Assembly: GCA_023657425.1 (NCBI GenBank)
Contig: JAGTJW010000002.1
Coordinates: 114,431-178,430, forward strand
From: Ideonella sp. WA131b
GTDB lineage: Bacteria > Pseudomonadota > Gammaproteobacteria > Burkholderiales > Burkholderiaceae_C
Direction of reading: 5' to 3'
Length of the DNA: 64,000 bases
Position numbers and translations under genes: made by a program
The notes under the pieces: generated by a model
Database searches by the model: none
Told to the model about the DNA's origin: nothing
The model's input: the letters and a program-made list of their open reading frames with translations, nothing else
In this document: piece by piece, positions 18,568 through 27,030 of the stretch
How the letters are laid out: the number at the start of each line of letters is the position of its first letter
How positions within the stretch are numbered: position 1 is the first letter of the stretch

Positions 18568-19455
18568 ATGACGCCTGCCGCCCTGCCCTTCGTCCTCCCC
18601 GCCGAGAACGAGACGCTGGAGGCCGCCCGCGCGCGCAACGTGCGCGACGCGCTGGCCGAAGACCTGGGCCGCGGCGACTGGACGGCGCTGCTCGTGCCCG
18701 CCGGCCGCCGCGTGCAGGCCCGTGTGACGGCCAAGGAAGGCACCGTGCTCTGCGGCCAGGCCTGGTTCGAGGACTGCCTGCGCGCGCTCGACGGCCATGC
18801 CTGCGTGCAGTGGCGGGCCGGCGAAGGGGCCACCGTCACGCCCGACACGCTGGTTTGCGAGATCGAGGCCGACGCGCGGGCGCTGCTCAGCGCAGAACGC
18901 TCGGCGCTGAACTTCCTGCAGCTGCTGTCGGCCACCGCCACGGCCACGCGGCGCTTTGTGGATGCCATCGCCGGTGCCAGCCCCAACCCGCGCGGCTGCG
19001 CGGTGCTCGACACGCGCAAGACGCTGCCCGGCCTGCGCCAGGCGCAGAAGTACGCGGTGCGCGTGGGCGGCGGACAGAACCAGCGCCTGGCGCTGTGGCA
19101 CGGCATCCTCATCAAGGAGAACCACATCGCCGCGGCCGGCGGCATCGGCGCGGCACTGCGCACGGCCGCAGCGCTGGGCAGCGCGGTGCCGGTGCAGATC
19201 GAGGTCGAGTCGCTGGCCGAGCTTGACGAGGCCCTGGCGGCTGGCGCCACCAGCGTGCTGATCGACGACTTCACGCTGGAGCAGATGCGCGAGGCGGTGG
19301 CGCGCACCGGAGGGCGCGCGCTGCTGGAGGTGTCCGGCGGCGTGGATCTGGCCGCCATCCGCGCCATCGCCGCCACCGGCGTCGACCGCATCTCGGTGGG
19401 CAAGCTGACGAAGGACGTGCAGGCCGTCGACCTCTCGCTGCGCGTGCTCGGCTGA
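18568..19455 (+). CDS. nadC: nicotinate-nucleotide diphosphorylase (quinolinate phosphoribosyltransferase)
   Basis: Converts quinolinate and PRPP to nicotinate mononucleotide in de novo NAD synthesis. It has 295 residues. Key blocks are AEDLGRGDWT near 27, the ERSALNFLQLLSATAT core, the DTRKTLPGLRQAQKYAVRVGG active-site stretch, IKENHI, and the C-terminal GVDRISVGKLTK. The frame is open upstream to 18502, which lies in the inverted repeat, so the ATG at 18568 is chosen. nadA and nadB are not in the window. The glutamine-dependent nadE lies about 30 kb away. Confidence 0.95.
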   Translation: MTPAALPFVLPAENETLEAARARNVRDALAEDLGRGDWTALLVPAGRRVQARVTAKEGTVLCGQAWFEDCLRALDGHACVQWRAGEGATVTPDTLVCEIEADARALLSAERSALNFLQLLSATATATRRFVDAIAGASPNPRGCAVLDTRKTLPGLRQAQKYAVRVGGGQNQRLALWHGILIKENHIAAAGGIGAALRTAAALGSAVPVQIEVESLAELDEALAAGATSVLIDDFTLEQMREAVARTGGRALLEVSGGVDLAAIRAIAATGVDRISVGKLTKDVQAVDLSLRVLG

Positions 19456-19478
19456 AGGCGCGAGCCGCGCCCGCGCGA

Positions 19479-20461
19479 TCAGCCGTACTGCGCTGCCGCC
19501 AGCGCGAGCCGTTGCTTCGCCGCCTGCACCAGCGAAGCCGGCGCCACCACGCGCACCTGCTCGCCCTGGCGCAGCACGTCCATCACCAGCTCGGTGGCGT
19601 CCAGGTAGGGCAGGCGCAGCTCGTAGCCGCCATCGGCCAGCCAGCGGCCCTGCTGCTGCGGATGCCACTCCTCGCGGCTGGCCCAGCGTGCCGCGGTGGC
19701 GTCGAAGTGCAGCGTGGCCCACTGGCGGCGGCCACCGGCGTCGATGCCGTAGCCGGCGTCCATCTCGGCCTCCACGGTGGCCAGCGGCCGCTCGAGCGCT
19801 GCGGCCTCGACAAGCCCGGCCGACTCGATGGCGTCGAGTGCAAAGCGGCGCAGCGCGTCGCTGCGGTGGCACCAGGCATCCAGATACCAGGTGTTGCGGT
19901 AGTGCACCAGTCGCTGCGGCGAGACCTCGCGATCGCCGCGCTCGCCACACGTGCGCGTGAGGTAGTTCAGGTGCAGGCGCCGCCGCTGCAGCAGCGCCGC
20001 CGCCACGCGCTCGAAGAAGCGGCTGGGCACCGGCCGCCGCCAGGCGGTGACGATGCGGATGCGCGACGACAGCGTGTCGGCCTCCGCCAGGCCCTCGCCG
20101 CGCGCCAGCAGGTGGCGGATGCGGTCCAGCAGCGGCTGCAGGTGGCGGCCGAGCATGCGGTCGCTGTCCAGGGGGCAACAGCTGCCGCGCTGTCAGCAGC
20201 GAGTACAACTCGCCCTCGCTGAACCACAGCCTCGGCAGCTCGTGCCGGCCGCCGGCCTGCGTGTCCTTGCCGAAGCGATAGCCCTTGGTGTCGCGGTCGT
20301 ATTCGATGGGCGCACCCAGGCGGCTGCGCAGGTACGCCAGGTCACGCTTGAGCGTGGCCCGCGACACCTCCAGATCCTCCCGCAGCGTCGCGAAGCTCAC
20401 GCTGCCGCGGGTCGCGGATCAGCGCCTCGATGCGGTAGAGCCGCTCGGTCTGGTTCGCCAT
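19479..20461 (-). pseudogene. WYL-domain helix-turn-helix regulator broken by two +1 frameshifts
   Basis: A YafY-type regulator is spread over three frames. ATG at 20461 gives MANQTERLYRIEALIRD. One extra C in the run at 20409-20411 shifts to VSFATLREDLEVSRATLKRDL and the HTH. One extra C in the five-base run at 20171-20175 shifts again to LDSDRMLGRHLQPLLDRI and the WYL domain (HYRNTWYLDAWCHR). Removing one base at each site leaves exactly 327 codons, the normal family length. Both breaks lie in C homopolymers, so assembly error is as likely as real loss. It lies 19 bp after fhs and is probably cotranscribed. Confidence 0.85.
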
Positions 20462-20480
20462 GGTCGTTCGGGCGCCGCGT

Positions 20481-22181
20481 TCAGCTCAGGCCGAGCACGC
20501 GCCCCTCGTCGTCGAGGTCGATGCGCTCGGCCGACGGCACCTTGGGCAGGCCGGGCATGGTCATGATGTCGCCGCAGATCATCACCACGAACCCGGCGCC
20601 GGCCGCGAGCCGCACCTCGCGCAGCTCGACCCCGTGTCCCGAGGGAGCGCCTCGGCGCGCGGGGTCGGTGGAGAAGCTGTACTGGGTCTTGGCCACGCAG
20701 ATCGGCAGGGCACCGTGGCCGGCATCCTGCAACGCCTGCACCTGGCGGCGCACGGCCGGCGGCGCGGTGATGTCGCCAGCGCCGTACACGCGCGTGGCCA
20801 CGGCACGCAGCTTGTCCCACAGCGGCTCGTCGTCGGCGTAGGCAAAGCGCAGCGCGGGGGGCGCACCGGCCAGGTGCACCACCTCGTGGGCCAGCGGCGC
20901 GGCGCCGCGGCCGCCCTCGGCCCAGTGGCGGCAGGTGTGCACGGCCACGCCCAAGGCGCCGATGCGCTCGCGCAGCAGCGCGTGCTCGGCCTCGGTGTCG
21001 CTGCCGAAGTGGTTGACGGCCACCACCACCGGCAGGCCGAAGACCTCACGCAGGTTGTGCAGGTGGCGCTCCAGGTTGGCCATGCCGCGGCCCAGCGCAT
21101 CGAGGTTCTCGCGGTTCAGATCGGGCAGCTCCACGCCGCCGTGGAACTTGAGCGCGCGCACGGTGGCCACCAGCACCGCGCAGGCCGGGCGCAGGCCCGA
21201 CAGCCGGCACTTGATGTCGACGAACTTCTCGGCGCCCAGGTCGGCACCGAAGCCGGCCTCGGTGACGACGTAGTCGGCCAGGCGCAGCGCCGTGCGCGTG
21301 GCCAGCACCGAGTTGCAGCCGTGCGCGATGTTGGCAAACGGCCCACCGTGCACCAGGGCCAGGTTGTGCTCCAGCGTCTGCACGAGGTTGGGCGCGAGCG
21401 CGTCCTTCAGCAGCACGGCCATCGCGCCCACCACGCCGAGATCGGCGGCGGTGACGGGGTGGCGGTCGCGCGTCTCGGCCACCACGATGCGCGCCAGCCG
21501 CGCCTTCAGGTCGGCCACCGAGGTGGCCAGGCACAGGATGGCCATCACCTCGCTGGCCACGACGATGTCGAAACCGTCCTCGCGCACGTAGCCGTTGGCC
21601 GGCCCGCCCTGCCCCACGGTGATGTGACGCAGCGCGCGGTCGTTCATGTCCATCACGCGCTTCCAGTGCACCCGGCGGGTGTCGATGCCCAGCGCGTTGC
21701 CGTGGTGCACGTGGTTGTCCAGCGCGGCGGCGAGCAGGTTGTGCGCGGCGGCGATGGCGTGGAAGTCGCCGTTGAAGTGGAGGTTGATGTCCTCCATGGG
21801 CACCACCTGCGCGTGACCGCCCCCGGTGGCGCCACCCTTGAGCCCGAACACGGGGCCCAGCGAGGGCTCGCGCAGCGCGATCAGCGCGTTCTTGCCGATG
21901 TGGTTGAGGGCGTCGCCCAGGCCCACGGTGGTGGTGGTCTTGCCCTCGCCGGCCGGCGTGGGGCTGATGGCCGTCACCAGCACCAGGCGGCCCTCGGGGC
22001 GGCCTTCGAGCGAGCGCACAAAGGGCATCGACAGCTTGGCGCGGTGGTGGCCGTGGGGCAGCACGTGCTCGGCGGCAATGCCCAGCCGCTGCCGAGCGAG
22101 ATCGACCACGGGCCGCAGCTGCGCGCGCCGCGCGATGGCGATGTCGGCGTTGGGGTCTTCGGCGCTCCTGGGCGTGCTCAA
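20481..22181 (-). CDS. fhs: formate-tetrahydrofolate ligase
   Basis: ATP-dependent ligase that forms 10-formyl-tetrahydrofolate from formate, feeding one-carbon metabolism. It has 566 residues, the usual size. The ATP-binding block [18 protein letters not shown] is near residue 75, followed by [18 protein letters not shown], the [11 protein letters not shown] block and a C-terminal [17 protein letters not shown]. It is followed closely by the broken WYL regulator. No clear one-carbon partner gene is adjacent. Confidence 0.95.
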   Translation of the reverse strand: MSTPRSAEDPNADIAIARRAQLRPVVDLARQRLGIAAEHVLPHGHHRAKLSMPFVRSLEGRPEGRLVLVTAISPTPAGEGKTTTTVGLGDALNHIGKNALIALREPSLGPVFGLKGGATGGGHAQVVPMEDINLHFNGDFHAIAAAHNLLAAALDNHVHHGNALGIDTRRVHWKRVMDMNDRALRHITVGQGGPANGYVREDGFDIVVASEVMAILCLATSVADLKARLARIVVAETRDRHPVTAADLGVVGAMAVLLKDALAPNLVQTLEHNLALVHGGPFANIAHGCNSVLATRTALRLADYVVTEAGFGADLGAEKFVDIKCRLSGLRPACAVLVATVRALKFHGGVELPDLNRENLDALGRGMANLERHLHNLREVFGLPVVVAVNHFGSDTEAEHALLRERIGALGVAVHTCRHWAEGGRGAAPLAHEVVHLAGAPPALRFAYADDEPLWDKLRAVATRVYGAGDITAPPAVRRQVQALQDAGHGALPICVAKTQYSFSTDPARRGAPSGHGVELREVRLAAGAGFVVMICGDIMTMPGLPKVPSAERIDLDDEGRVLGLS

Positions 22182-22345
22182 GATGGTCGTCTCCTCGGGC
22201 GCGCATTGTGGGGGCAGCGCCGCCAGGACACGCCCGCCACCCCTTGCCGGCCATGTTGCCGGCGCGCCGCTCCTTCCCCTGCCCTGGGTGTCAGCCCCTC
22301 AGCGGCGCCCGCCGGTTGACCGGACACAACGCCGGACTCGAGCAC

Positions 22346-22365
22346 AAAACGTTGCTCGCGCAACG
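22346..22365 (-). terminator. GNRA-loop terminator ending the crotonase operon
   Basis: Read on the minus strand: CGTTGC, loop GCGA, GCAACG, then TTTTG. This is a six-base stem with a GNRA loop and a short T-run, 43 bp after the crotonase stop. The rest of the 227-bp gap 22182-22408 shows nothing else clear. Confidence 0.65.
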
Positions 22366-22408
22366 GGGATTCGAAGTTCAGCATGGTTGCAAGGCGTTCA
22401 GTGACATC

Positions 22409-23197
22409 TCAGGCGCCCTTGAACACGGGCGCGCGCTTTTGCATCATCGCCATCACACCTTCGCGCACGTCCTGCGTCTTGAGCAGTCCCATCAGGCGTG
22501 GCATCAAGGCGGCCAAGGCTGCGGCTTCGCCTTCTCGCTGGGCCTGGTGCGCCGATTCGAGCAAGGCTTGCACGCCCAGCGGCGCGGCTTTGGCAACACT
22601 TTGGGCCATAGCCAACGCGCGCTCCTGCAATTGCGACGGGGGCAGCACTTCGCTGACCAGGCGCATGCGCAAGGCTTCGGCGGCCGAGAACTCTTCACCC
22701 GTGAGCATGTAGCGCATGGCATCGCTCCAGCCTGCGGCCCGGGGGAATCTGACCGAAGTTCCGCCCGATGGCGTAATGCCCCTGAGCACTTCGGTCTGCG
22801 AAAACCGCGTGCCTTCGGCAGCCAACGCGATGTCGGCCGCGAGCATCAAGTCCAACCCCGCGGTGAAGCAGACCCCTTGCACCGCCGCGATCAGCGGTTT
22901 GCGCCGTAAAGGGCCGCTGGTGGCAAACGGGTCGAGGCCGTCATCGGGGTAGCTCAGTTCGCCGCCGGCCAACTTCGGCGCCAGCTCCATCAGGTCCAAA
23001 CCCGCCGAGAAGTGCTCACCATGCGCAAACACCAGCGCGCAGCGCAGCGCGGGATCGCGTTCGTACTCGCCCAGCGCGCTGGCGAGTTCCGACAGCATTC
23101 GGGAGTCGAACGCATTGCGCTTGGCAACCCTGTTTAGGCCGATCAGAAAAACACCCTCTCGGCGTTCGAGGGTCACGGACGTTGCGTCGTTGCTCAT
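22409..23197 (-). CDS. enoyl-CoA hydratase/isomerase (crotonase) family protein
   Basis: Crotonase-fold enzyme acting on a CoA thioester, 262 residues. The oxyanion-hole segments are present: AHGEHFSAGLDLMEL near 60, and IAAVQGVCFTAGLDLMLAAD near 105. The usual catalytic glutamates are not obvious: the second position reads SQTEVLRGITPSGG, so isomerase or another crotonase activity is possible. It is the last gene of a three-gene minus-strand operon after a MaoC-type hydratase (34-bp gap) and an AhpD-like protein. The substrate pathway is not known. Confidence 0.88.
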   Translation of the reverse strand: MSNDATSVTLERREGVFLIGLNRVAKRNAFDSRMLSELASALGEYERDPALRCALVFAHGEHFSAGLDLMELAPKLAGGELSYPDDGLDPFATSGPLRRKPLIAAVQGVCFTAGLDLMLAADIALAAEGTRFSQTEVLRGITPSGGTSVRFPRAAGWSDAMRYMLTGEEFSAAEALRMRLVSEVLPPSQLQERALAMAQSVAKAAPLGVQALLESAHQAQREGEAAALAALMPRLMGLLKTQDVREGVMAMMQKRAPVFKGA

Positions 23198-23231
23198 TGA
23201 ATAGCTCCCAAGAAACGAAAATGAACCTCGC

Positions 23232-24095
23232 TCATGACCAACTGCCTTCCAGTACCGGTGAGTCAGCCTGCCAGACCTGGATCTGCTGCGCGCTTTCGTG
23301 CAGACGCACCTCGCATGGCAGCGGCGCCGGCTTCAGAAACTTCACGTCGATGGATTGCGGCGGTCGTCCGTGGGCGCGCTCCAGCTCTGCGGCCAGCCGC
23401 CCCACCGTGTGCATGCCGTGCATGATGGGTCGCTTGAAGCCCAGCAAGCGCGCGGACCAGCGCCACAAGTGAATCGGATTGGAGTCGCCCGAGAGCTTCG
23501 CGTAGCGTCGGCCTGCGTCTTCGGCAAGCGCATAGTGCGCAAACACGGGGCCTACAACCGGCGAGGGCGGTTCGTCCTTCTTGCCGCTGCTGCGCCGCCC
23601 TCGCAGAGCCAGGTATCGGCTGCTGCACGAAGCGAAAACTCGTCCATGTTGGACGAATTGAACCTGAAAGGTCAGGAAGTGCGCCCCAGACGCGCTGGGC
23701 GGATCGGGCTGCACGTGCAGTTCGATTTCACATGGCAGGCGCCTGTCGAACGCTGTGGCACCACCACCGATCCAGCGCATTTCGTTGGCGACGTGAACCA
23801 TACCCACCACCGGATAGGGAAACTCGCTGGCAAGCATCACACCCACGTGTGCACGCTGGGCCAGGAGATAGAGGTAAGTCAGCGGGACCGTATCGGCGTG
23901 GAAGCCCAGCGCTTTGCGGTAATCGGCCAAGTGCGCCTCAGGGATCGGCGGCACTTCGTATCGCTTGCGACCGGTGTCGACCTGGCCACGAGCCTTGCGG
24001 CGCAGTGTCGCAAGTGCACGAAGCAGAGTGCCAAGACCGCGCATGACGGGAAGCGGTGGTGCAGATGCGGTGAGGTGAGGGTTTGCCAAGATCAC
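23232..24095 (-). CDS. MaoC-like double hot-dog dehydratase
   Basis: Predicted (R)-specific enoyl-CoA hydratase-type protein, 287 residues. The C-terminal half holds the hydratase-2 motif YAKLSGDSNPIHLWRWSARLLGFKRPIMHGMH around 200-231, with the catalytic aspartate and histidine. The N-terminal half is a degenerate hot dog (PLTYLYLLAQRAHVGVML). This two-domain layout is common in proteins acting on bulky or long acyl-CoAs. Its start overlaps the upstream AhpD-like stop as ATGA. With the crotonase it suggests breakdown of an acyl-CoA intermediate. Confidence 0.87.
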   Translation of the reverse strand: MILANPHLTASAPPLPVMRGLGTLLRALATLRRKARGQVDTGRKRYEVPPIPEAHLADYRKALGFHADTVPLTYLYLLAQRAHVGVMLASEFPYPVVGMVHVANEMRWIGGGATAFDRRLPCEIELHVQPDPPSASGAHFLTFQVQFVQHGRVFASCSSRYLALRGRRSSGKKDEPPSPVVGPVFAHYALAEDAGRRYAKLSGDSNPIHLWRWSARLLGFKRPIMHGMHTVGRLAAELERAHGRPPQSIDVKFLKPAPLPCEVRLHESAQQIQVWQADSPVLEGSWS

Positions 24096-24694
24096 CGTTC
24101 CAGCTTCGGCTGTGCAAGCACAGGCTCTTGACTGCGGTAACGATCGAAATTGGGTTTGGCCAGCGCCACCATCATGGCCACCCCGGTGTACAGGCCAACA
24201 AGATGGGTGATCTCGATCAGCGTGGCCTCATCGAAGTGCATGCGCGCCGCGTCGAACTCTTCATCCGAGACTTCGCGGCGCGACACCAGCGCGTCGACCA
24301 AACGGATGGCGGCCAGCTCGGCTGCGGACCAATCGACCGCATTGGGTGCGGTTTGTCTGATGTCGTCGATCAGGGCCGGCGTTAGTCCCATGCGTTCTGA
24401 AATCGTCTGCACATGGAGGTTGAACTCGTAGTGGCAGCGATTGGCGACGCAGGTGCGCAGAAGCACCAGCTCGCGCAAGCGCGGAGCCAGGTTTCGCAGA
24501 TCCATCAGGCCGGTGGGCCCGATCAATCCGTTGTCCACCATGAAGGCCCACAGCTTGGCATGGCGAGCGGTCGTCAGGTACAGCTGGGGCGGCGGAAGGC
24601 CCGTCGGGATCAGTTTGGCCATGCGCTGCGCGTCGATGCCTTCCAACGGCGTTGTCAACGGGGCGATTCGAGGCAGTTTCAATGGACACTCCAA
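24092..24694 (-). CDS. carboxymuconolactone decarboxylase / AhpD-like family protein
   Basis: Helical CMD-domain protein, 200 residues. The core RLRELVLLRTCVANRCHYEFNLH near 72-94 has the C-x2-YE-x3-H pattern of AhpD-like proteins. DDIRQTAPNAVDWSAAELAAI follows. It may be a peroxidase-like or decarboxylase-like enzyme, since family members vary. First gene of the operon with MaoC and crotonase. A truncated LysR gene is divergent across 193 bp, the expected place for operon control. Confidence 0.84.
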   Translation of the reverse strand: MECPLKLPRIAPLTTPLEGIDAQRMAKLIPTGLPPPQLYLTTARHAKLWAFMVDNGLIGPTGLMDLRNLAPRLRELVLLRTCVANRCHYEFNLHVQTISERMGLTPALIDDIRQTAPNAVDWSAAELAAIRLVDALVSRREVSDEEFDAARMHFDEATLIEITHLVGLYTGVAMMVALAKPNFDRYRSQEPVLAQPKLER

Positions 24695-24887
24695 AGACGT
24701 GAAATCCGAGTCAGAGAGCTCGACCGACCATCATTTGGACGACTTCGCACGGATGAATGGGCGGGAATTGAATGGATGTGACGACCATAGATGGGGTAAA
24801 GAGACAAAACAAGATCACCAATCGTGCACAAACCGCCTACATGAAGGAACCAATCCCCGATGAATTGTCTGCGCCGGTACTCCCCCA

Positions 24888-25472
24888 GTGCACTTCGAGG
24901 CCTTGGCTGGGCTGGATGCCAATGCGCTGGAACTGTTCGCCCGCGTTGATCAAGCCGGCAGCTTTGCTCGGGCGGCGCGCAAACTTGGGCAAACGCGGGC
25001 CGCAATGAGCCGGCACGTAGCAGCCATGGGGGCACTGGCCGCCCAACCCCTGCTTGCGCGAATGACGCGCTCACTGGGGCTCACGGAGGCGGGTCGACGC
25101 CTGGCGCAGGACACGAAGGCGGTTCTGGACGCTGCGGAAACAGCCCGGGGCATCCTGCGGGCCACCCGGGCTGGCCTGGCGGGTCGGTTGCGCATCACCG
25201 CCGGACCCCGCATTGGCCGCAACTTGCTGGTTCCCGTTCTGGCCGAGTTCCAGCAACTTCATCCCGGCGTGCGTCATGAGCTGCTGTTCACCGCCCGGCT
25301 GGTGGACCTGTTGCGCGAAGGAGTCGATGTCGCCATTCGCATCAGCCGGAATCCACCTCAAGACTGGATCGCGCAGCCGGTGCTGCCACTTCGCATCAGT
25401 GCCACGTCTGAGGATGTCCTTGATCATGCGTATGTCCACTCGTTGCTGCGGCGTCGGCGCTCCGGCCAATAG
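24888..25472 (+). pseudogene. LysR-family regulator truncated in the effector domain
   Basis: LysR-type regulator whose first 175 residues look normal: the winged helix at about 8-66 (LELFARVDQAGSFARAARKLGQ), a linker helix, and the start of the effector domain (GRLRITAGPRIGRNLLVPVLAEF). It then ends in unrelated LLRRRRSGQ, 194 residues against about 300 in the family. The start is a GTG at 24888. The lost part is replaced by DNA with an IS21-like end. The DNA-binding domain could still be made, but ligand control is probably lost. Confidence 0.8.
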
Positions 25473-25569
25473 GCCGTGACGCTGTGTTGCCGCGGTGGTT
25501 CATGCGCCACACCCGCATCGGCCACTTGACAGGACAGCGACTGCCTTCAGGCGGCTGCCAATCGTCCGC

Positions 25570-25668
25570 CGGTCACGTCGCCGAAATGCACGGTCACGTT
25601 CCCGAATTCGGCGGTCACGATGCCGAAACGGGCGGTCGCGCTCCTCTGAAATACGCACCAACCACCGT
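25570..25668 (-). mobile_element. end of an IS21-like insertion sequence (remnant with 21-bp repeats)
   Basis: CGGTCACG recurs at 25570, 25591 and 25612, and as CGGTCGCG at 25633, an exact 21-bp period. The repeats carry GCCGAAATG, CCCGAATTC and GCCGAAACG in the middle and end at GAAATACGCACCAACCA. Repeated GGTCAC...CCGAAA blocks of this kind are typical of the transposase-binding ends of IS21-family elements. No istA or istB frame is left. The element interrupts an integrase on one side and borders the broken LysR gene on the other. IS family assignment is from memory of such ends, not a search. Confidence 0.6.
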
Positions 25669-25678
25669 GCCGGATCTC

Positions 25679-25858
25679 CCCGGTGATGGTGGCGTTGATG
25701 GTGAGCGGGCCGGTGCCGGTGTCCACCAGGTGCAACTGCAAGCGACGCAGGTCCTCGGCGGTGGCGGTGTGCGTCGAGCGGCTGAGGAAGGTGGAGAGCT
25801 TGCGCACGGCGCGGATGCAGCCGTCCTGCGTGTTCAGCGACTGCAGAGGGGGGCGCAC
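25679..25858 (-). pseudogene. N-terminal fragment of a tyrosine-type integrase/recombinase
   Basis: About 60 residues survive: SLNTQDGCIRAVRKLSTFL, TATAEDLRRLQLHLVDTG and INATITG. This is the SAM-like DNA-binding domain of tyrosine recombinases often found with IS91-type elements. The frame then runs into the IS21-like end and loses all similarity, and the catalytic domain is missing. It is a dead fragment marking an earlier mobile element. Confidence 0.65.
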
Positions 25859-25998
25859 GGCCCGGTCGACCCTGGGTCGTCCAGACTGGCGCTTTTCCCC
25901 GCTTCGCCAGACACTCGGCCCGGCCCGTGTTCAAGCCCGGGCTCCCCTGGCGACGCAGCCTATCAGCCCATCGACACGCAACGAAGAGGAGTCTCCCC

Positions 25999-26448
25999 AT
26001 GCAGCTCAAGTCCACGACCGGTCCTTACCTGCTGATGGCAGGCGGCGGCGCCGTGCTCATCCTCGCCCTGATCAGCTTTCAGCTGCCGATGTTCGCCGCC
26101 GCGGCGGCCCTCATCGGCCTGGGATTCTGGAGTCTGCGCAAGTTCGACACCCGCTGGCTGAGCGGCACCTATCTGCTCTGCGCGGCAGGTGGCCTGCTGC
26201 TGATCGCGGGGCTCATCAGCTTCAAGATGCCGATGCTCGTGGCGGGCGCAGCCCTCATCGGCCTGGGTGTGTGGACGCTTCGCATCGTCTCGGTGCCAGC
26301 GACCTTGGGGCCCTATCTGCTGTGGGCCGGCGCTGCCGCGCTGCTGGCGGCGGGCTATGCAAGCGCAACGGCGTTCCTGTTCTTCGTCGCTGCGGCGTTT
26401 GCCGGCCTCGGCGGGTACGCGTGGATGCACGAGCAGGAGCGCCGCTGA
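25999..26448 (+). CDS. membrane protein of three 48-residue internal repeats
   Basis: A 149-residue membrane protein with AAGAGGAG just before its start at 25999. Three copies of a 45-residue unit begin at residues 6, 54 and 102, an exact 48-residue period. Each starts with a (T/S)xGxYLL block, has two hydrophobic helices, and ends in a short polar segment (LIGLGFWSLRKF, LIGLGVWTLRIV, FAGLGGYAWMHE). This gives six predicted membrane segments. Copies 1 and 2 are close, and copy 3 is more diverged. No functional family is recognised. A strong hairpin overlaps its stop codon. It sits among mobile-element relics but appears intact. Confidence 0.8.
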   Translation: MQLKSTTGPYLLMAGGGAVLILALISFQLPMFAAAAALIGLGFWSLRKFDTRWLSGTYLLCAAGGLLLIAGLISFKMPMLVAGAALIGLGVWTLRIVSVPATLGPYLLWAGAAALLAAGYASATAFLFFVAAAFAGLGGYAWMHEQERR

Positions 26449-26480
26449 TCGGCGTGCCATCTCTGCACGCCGATCAGCGG
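26442..26480 (+). terminator. 16-bp perfect hairpin overlapping the membrane-protein stop codon
   Basis: Arms 26442-26457 and 26465-26480 pair perfectly around CATCTCT. The left arm includes the TGA stop. There is no T-run, so it may protect the mRNA end or slow the ribosome instead of being a classic terminator. Confidence 0.6.
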
Positions 26481-26498
26481 GCATCGTGCTGAGCAAGG

Positions 26499-26530
26499 AA
26501 AAAGCACCCGGGCTTGTGACCTGGGTGCTT
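26499..26530 (-). terminator. rho-independent terminator after the antitoxin-like relic
   Basis: On the minus strand AAGCACCC (26530-26523), a 13-base loop that may pair further, then GGGTGCTT followed by three more Ts (five in all). It would end transcription coming from the antitoxin-like frame on the minus strand. Confidence 0.65.
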
Positions 26531-26553
26531 GATTCTTCAGGCTATTCACGGGG

Positions 26554-26799
26554 TCAACCTTCCTGGGCCTGTGTCGATGCGCCTTTGGACTGCGGATTCC
26601 ACCGTCCCATTGGAGTCGCGCGTCTGCGTGTGGCTGCCTTCACGGCCACTGTGCCACCGCGCCATGCCAATCGCTTCGCGCTTTCGCGCTCGATCTCCGC
26701 ACGCAGGGCTTCCTGGAGCAGGGCGGTTCGGTCCAGCGGGCCGGCAAGTTGGCGGGCCTTTTCCAGCAGTTCGCCGTCGAGACTGATGGCGGTTCGCAG
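26554..26799 (-). pseudogene. VapB/DUF2191-like antitoxin relic without toxin
   Basis: The core LRTAISLDGELLEKARQLAG then DRTALLQEALRAEIERESAKRLAWRGG matches VapB-type antitoxins (ribbon-helix-helix, MRTTISLD- start). The start methionine is replaced by CTG at 26799. The frame extends upstream to 26997, but that part is not antitoxin-like. No PIN-domain toxin follows: after the stop comes a terminator and then the converging membrane-protein gene. A palindrome lies upstream at 26957. Most likely a decayed toxin-antitoxin remnant. Confidence 0.5.
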
Positions 26800-26956
26800 G
26801 AGGGGCGCGCTGGAAGCCGCTGATCGCCTTGCGCGATGTTCTTGGCTTGAGCAGGCTTGCAGTACGCGCCAGCCTTGGCCTGCCGTTGTCGTCACAGCCC
26901 GCCGGCTATTGTGGCGGGTCGCGATGAGAGCGGGCTTGAAGGGCCGACTCAGTATG

Positions 26957-26979
26957 ATCTCAACGTCACGCGTTGAGAT
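26957..26979. promoter_or_regulatory. 9-bp perfect palindrome between antitoxin relic and secreted protein gene
   Basis: ATCTCAACG, spacer TCACG, CGTTGAGAT: perfect arms. It lies 51 bp upstream of the secreted-protein start, and about 160 bp upstream of the antitoxin-like core on the other strand. Autoregulatory palindromes of this size are common at toxin-antitoxin operons. It could equally serve the secreted-protein gene. Confidence 0.5.
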
Positions 26980-27030
26980 GGCGAAACTCGCAGCCATGGG
27001 CGATGATTCAACGGCCCGTTAGGGTTTGGG

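Noticed and set aside
25570-25660. 21-bp repeats as iterons of a replication origin or a CRISPR
   Set aside because: No replication gene is near and the repeats have no spacers. They end in a sequence typical of IS21-like ends.
26800-26997. The N-terminal 66 codons of the antitoxin-like frame as part of the protein
   Set aside because: They show no antitoxin similarity, contain the palindrome and a hairpin, and look like leader DNA that happens to be open.
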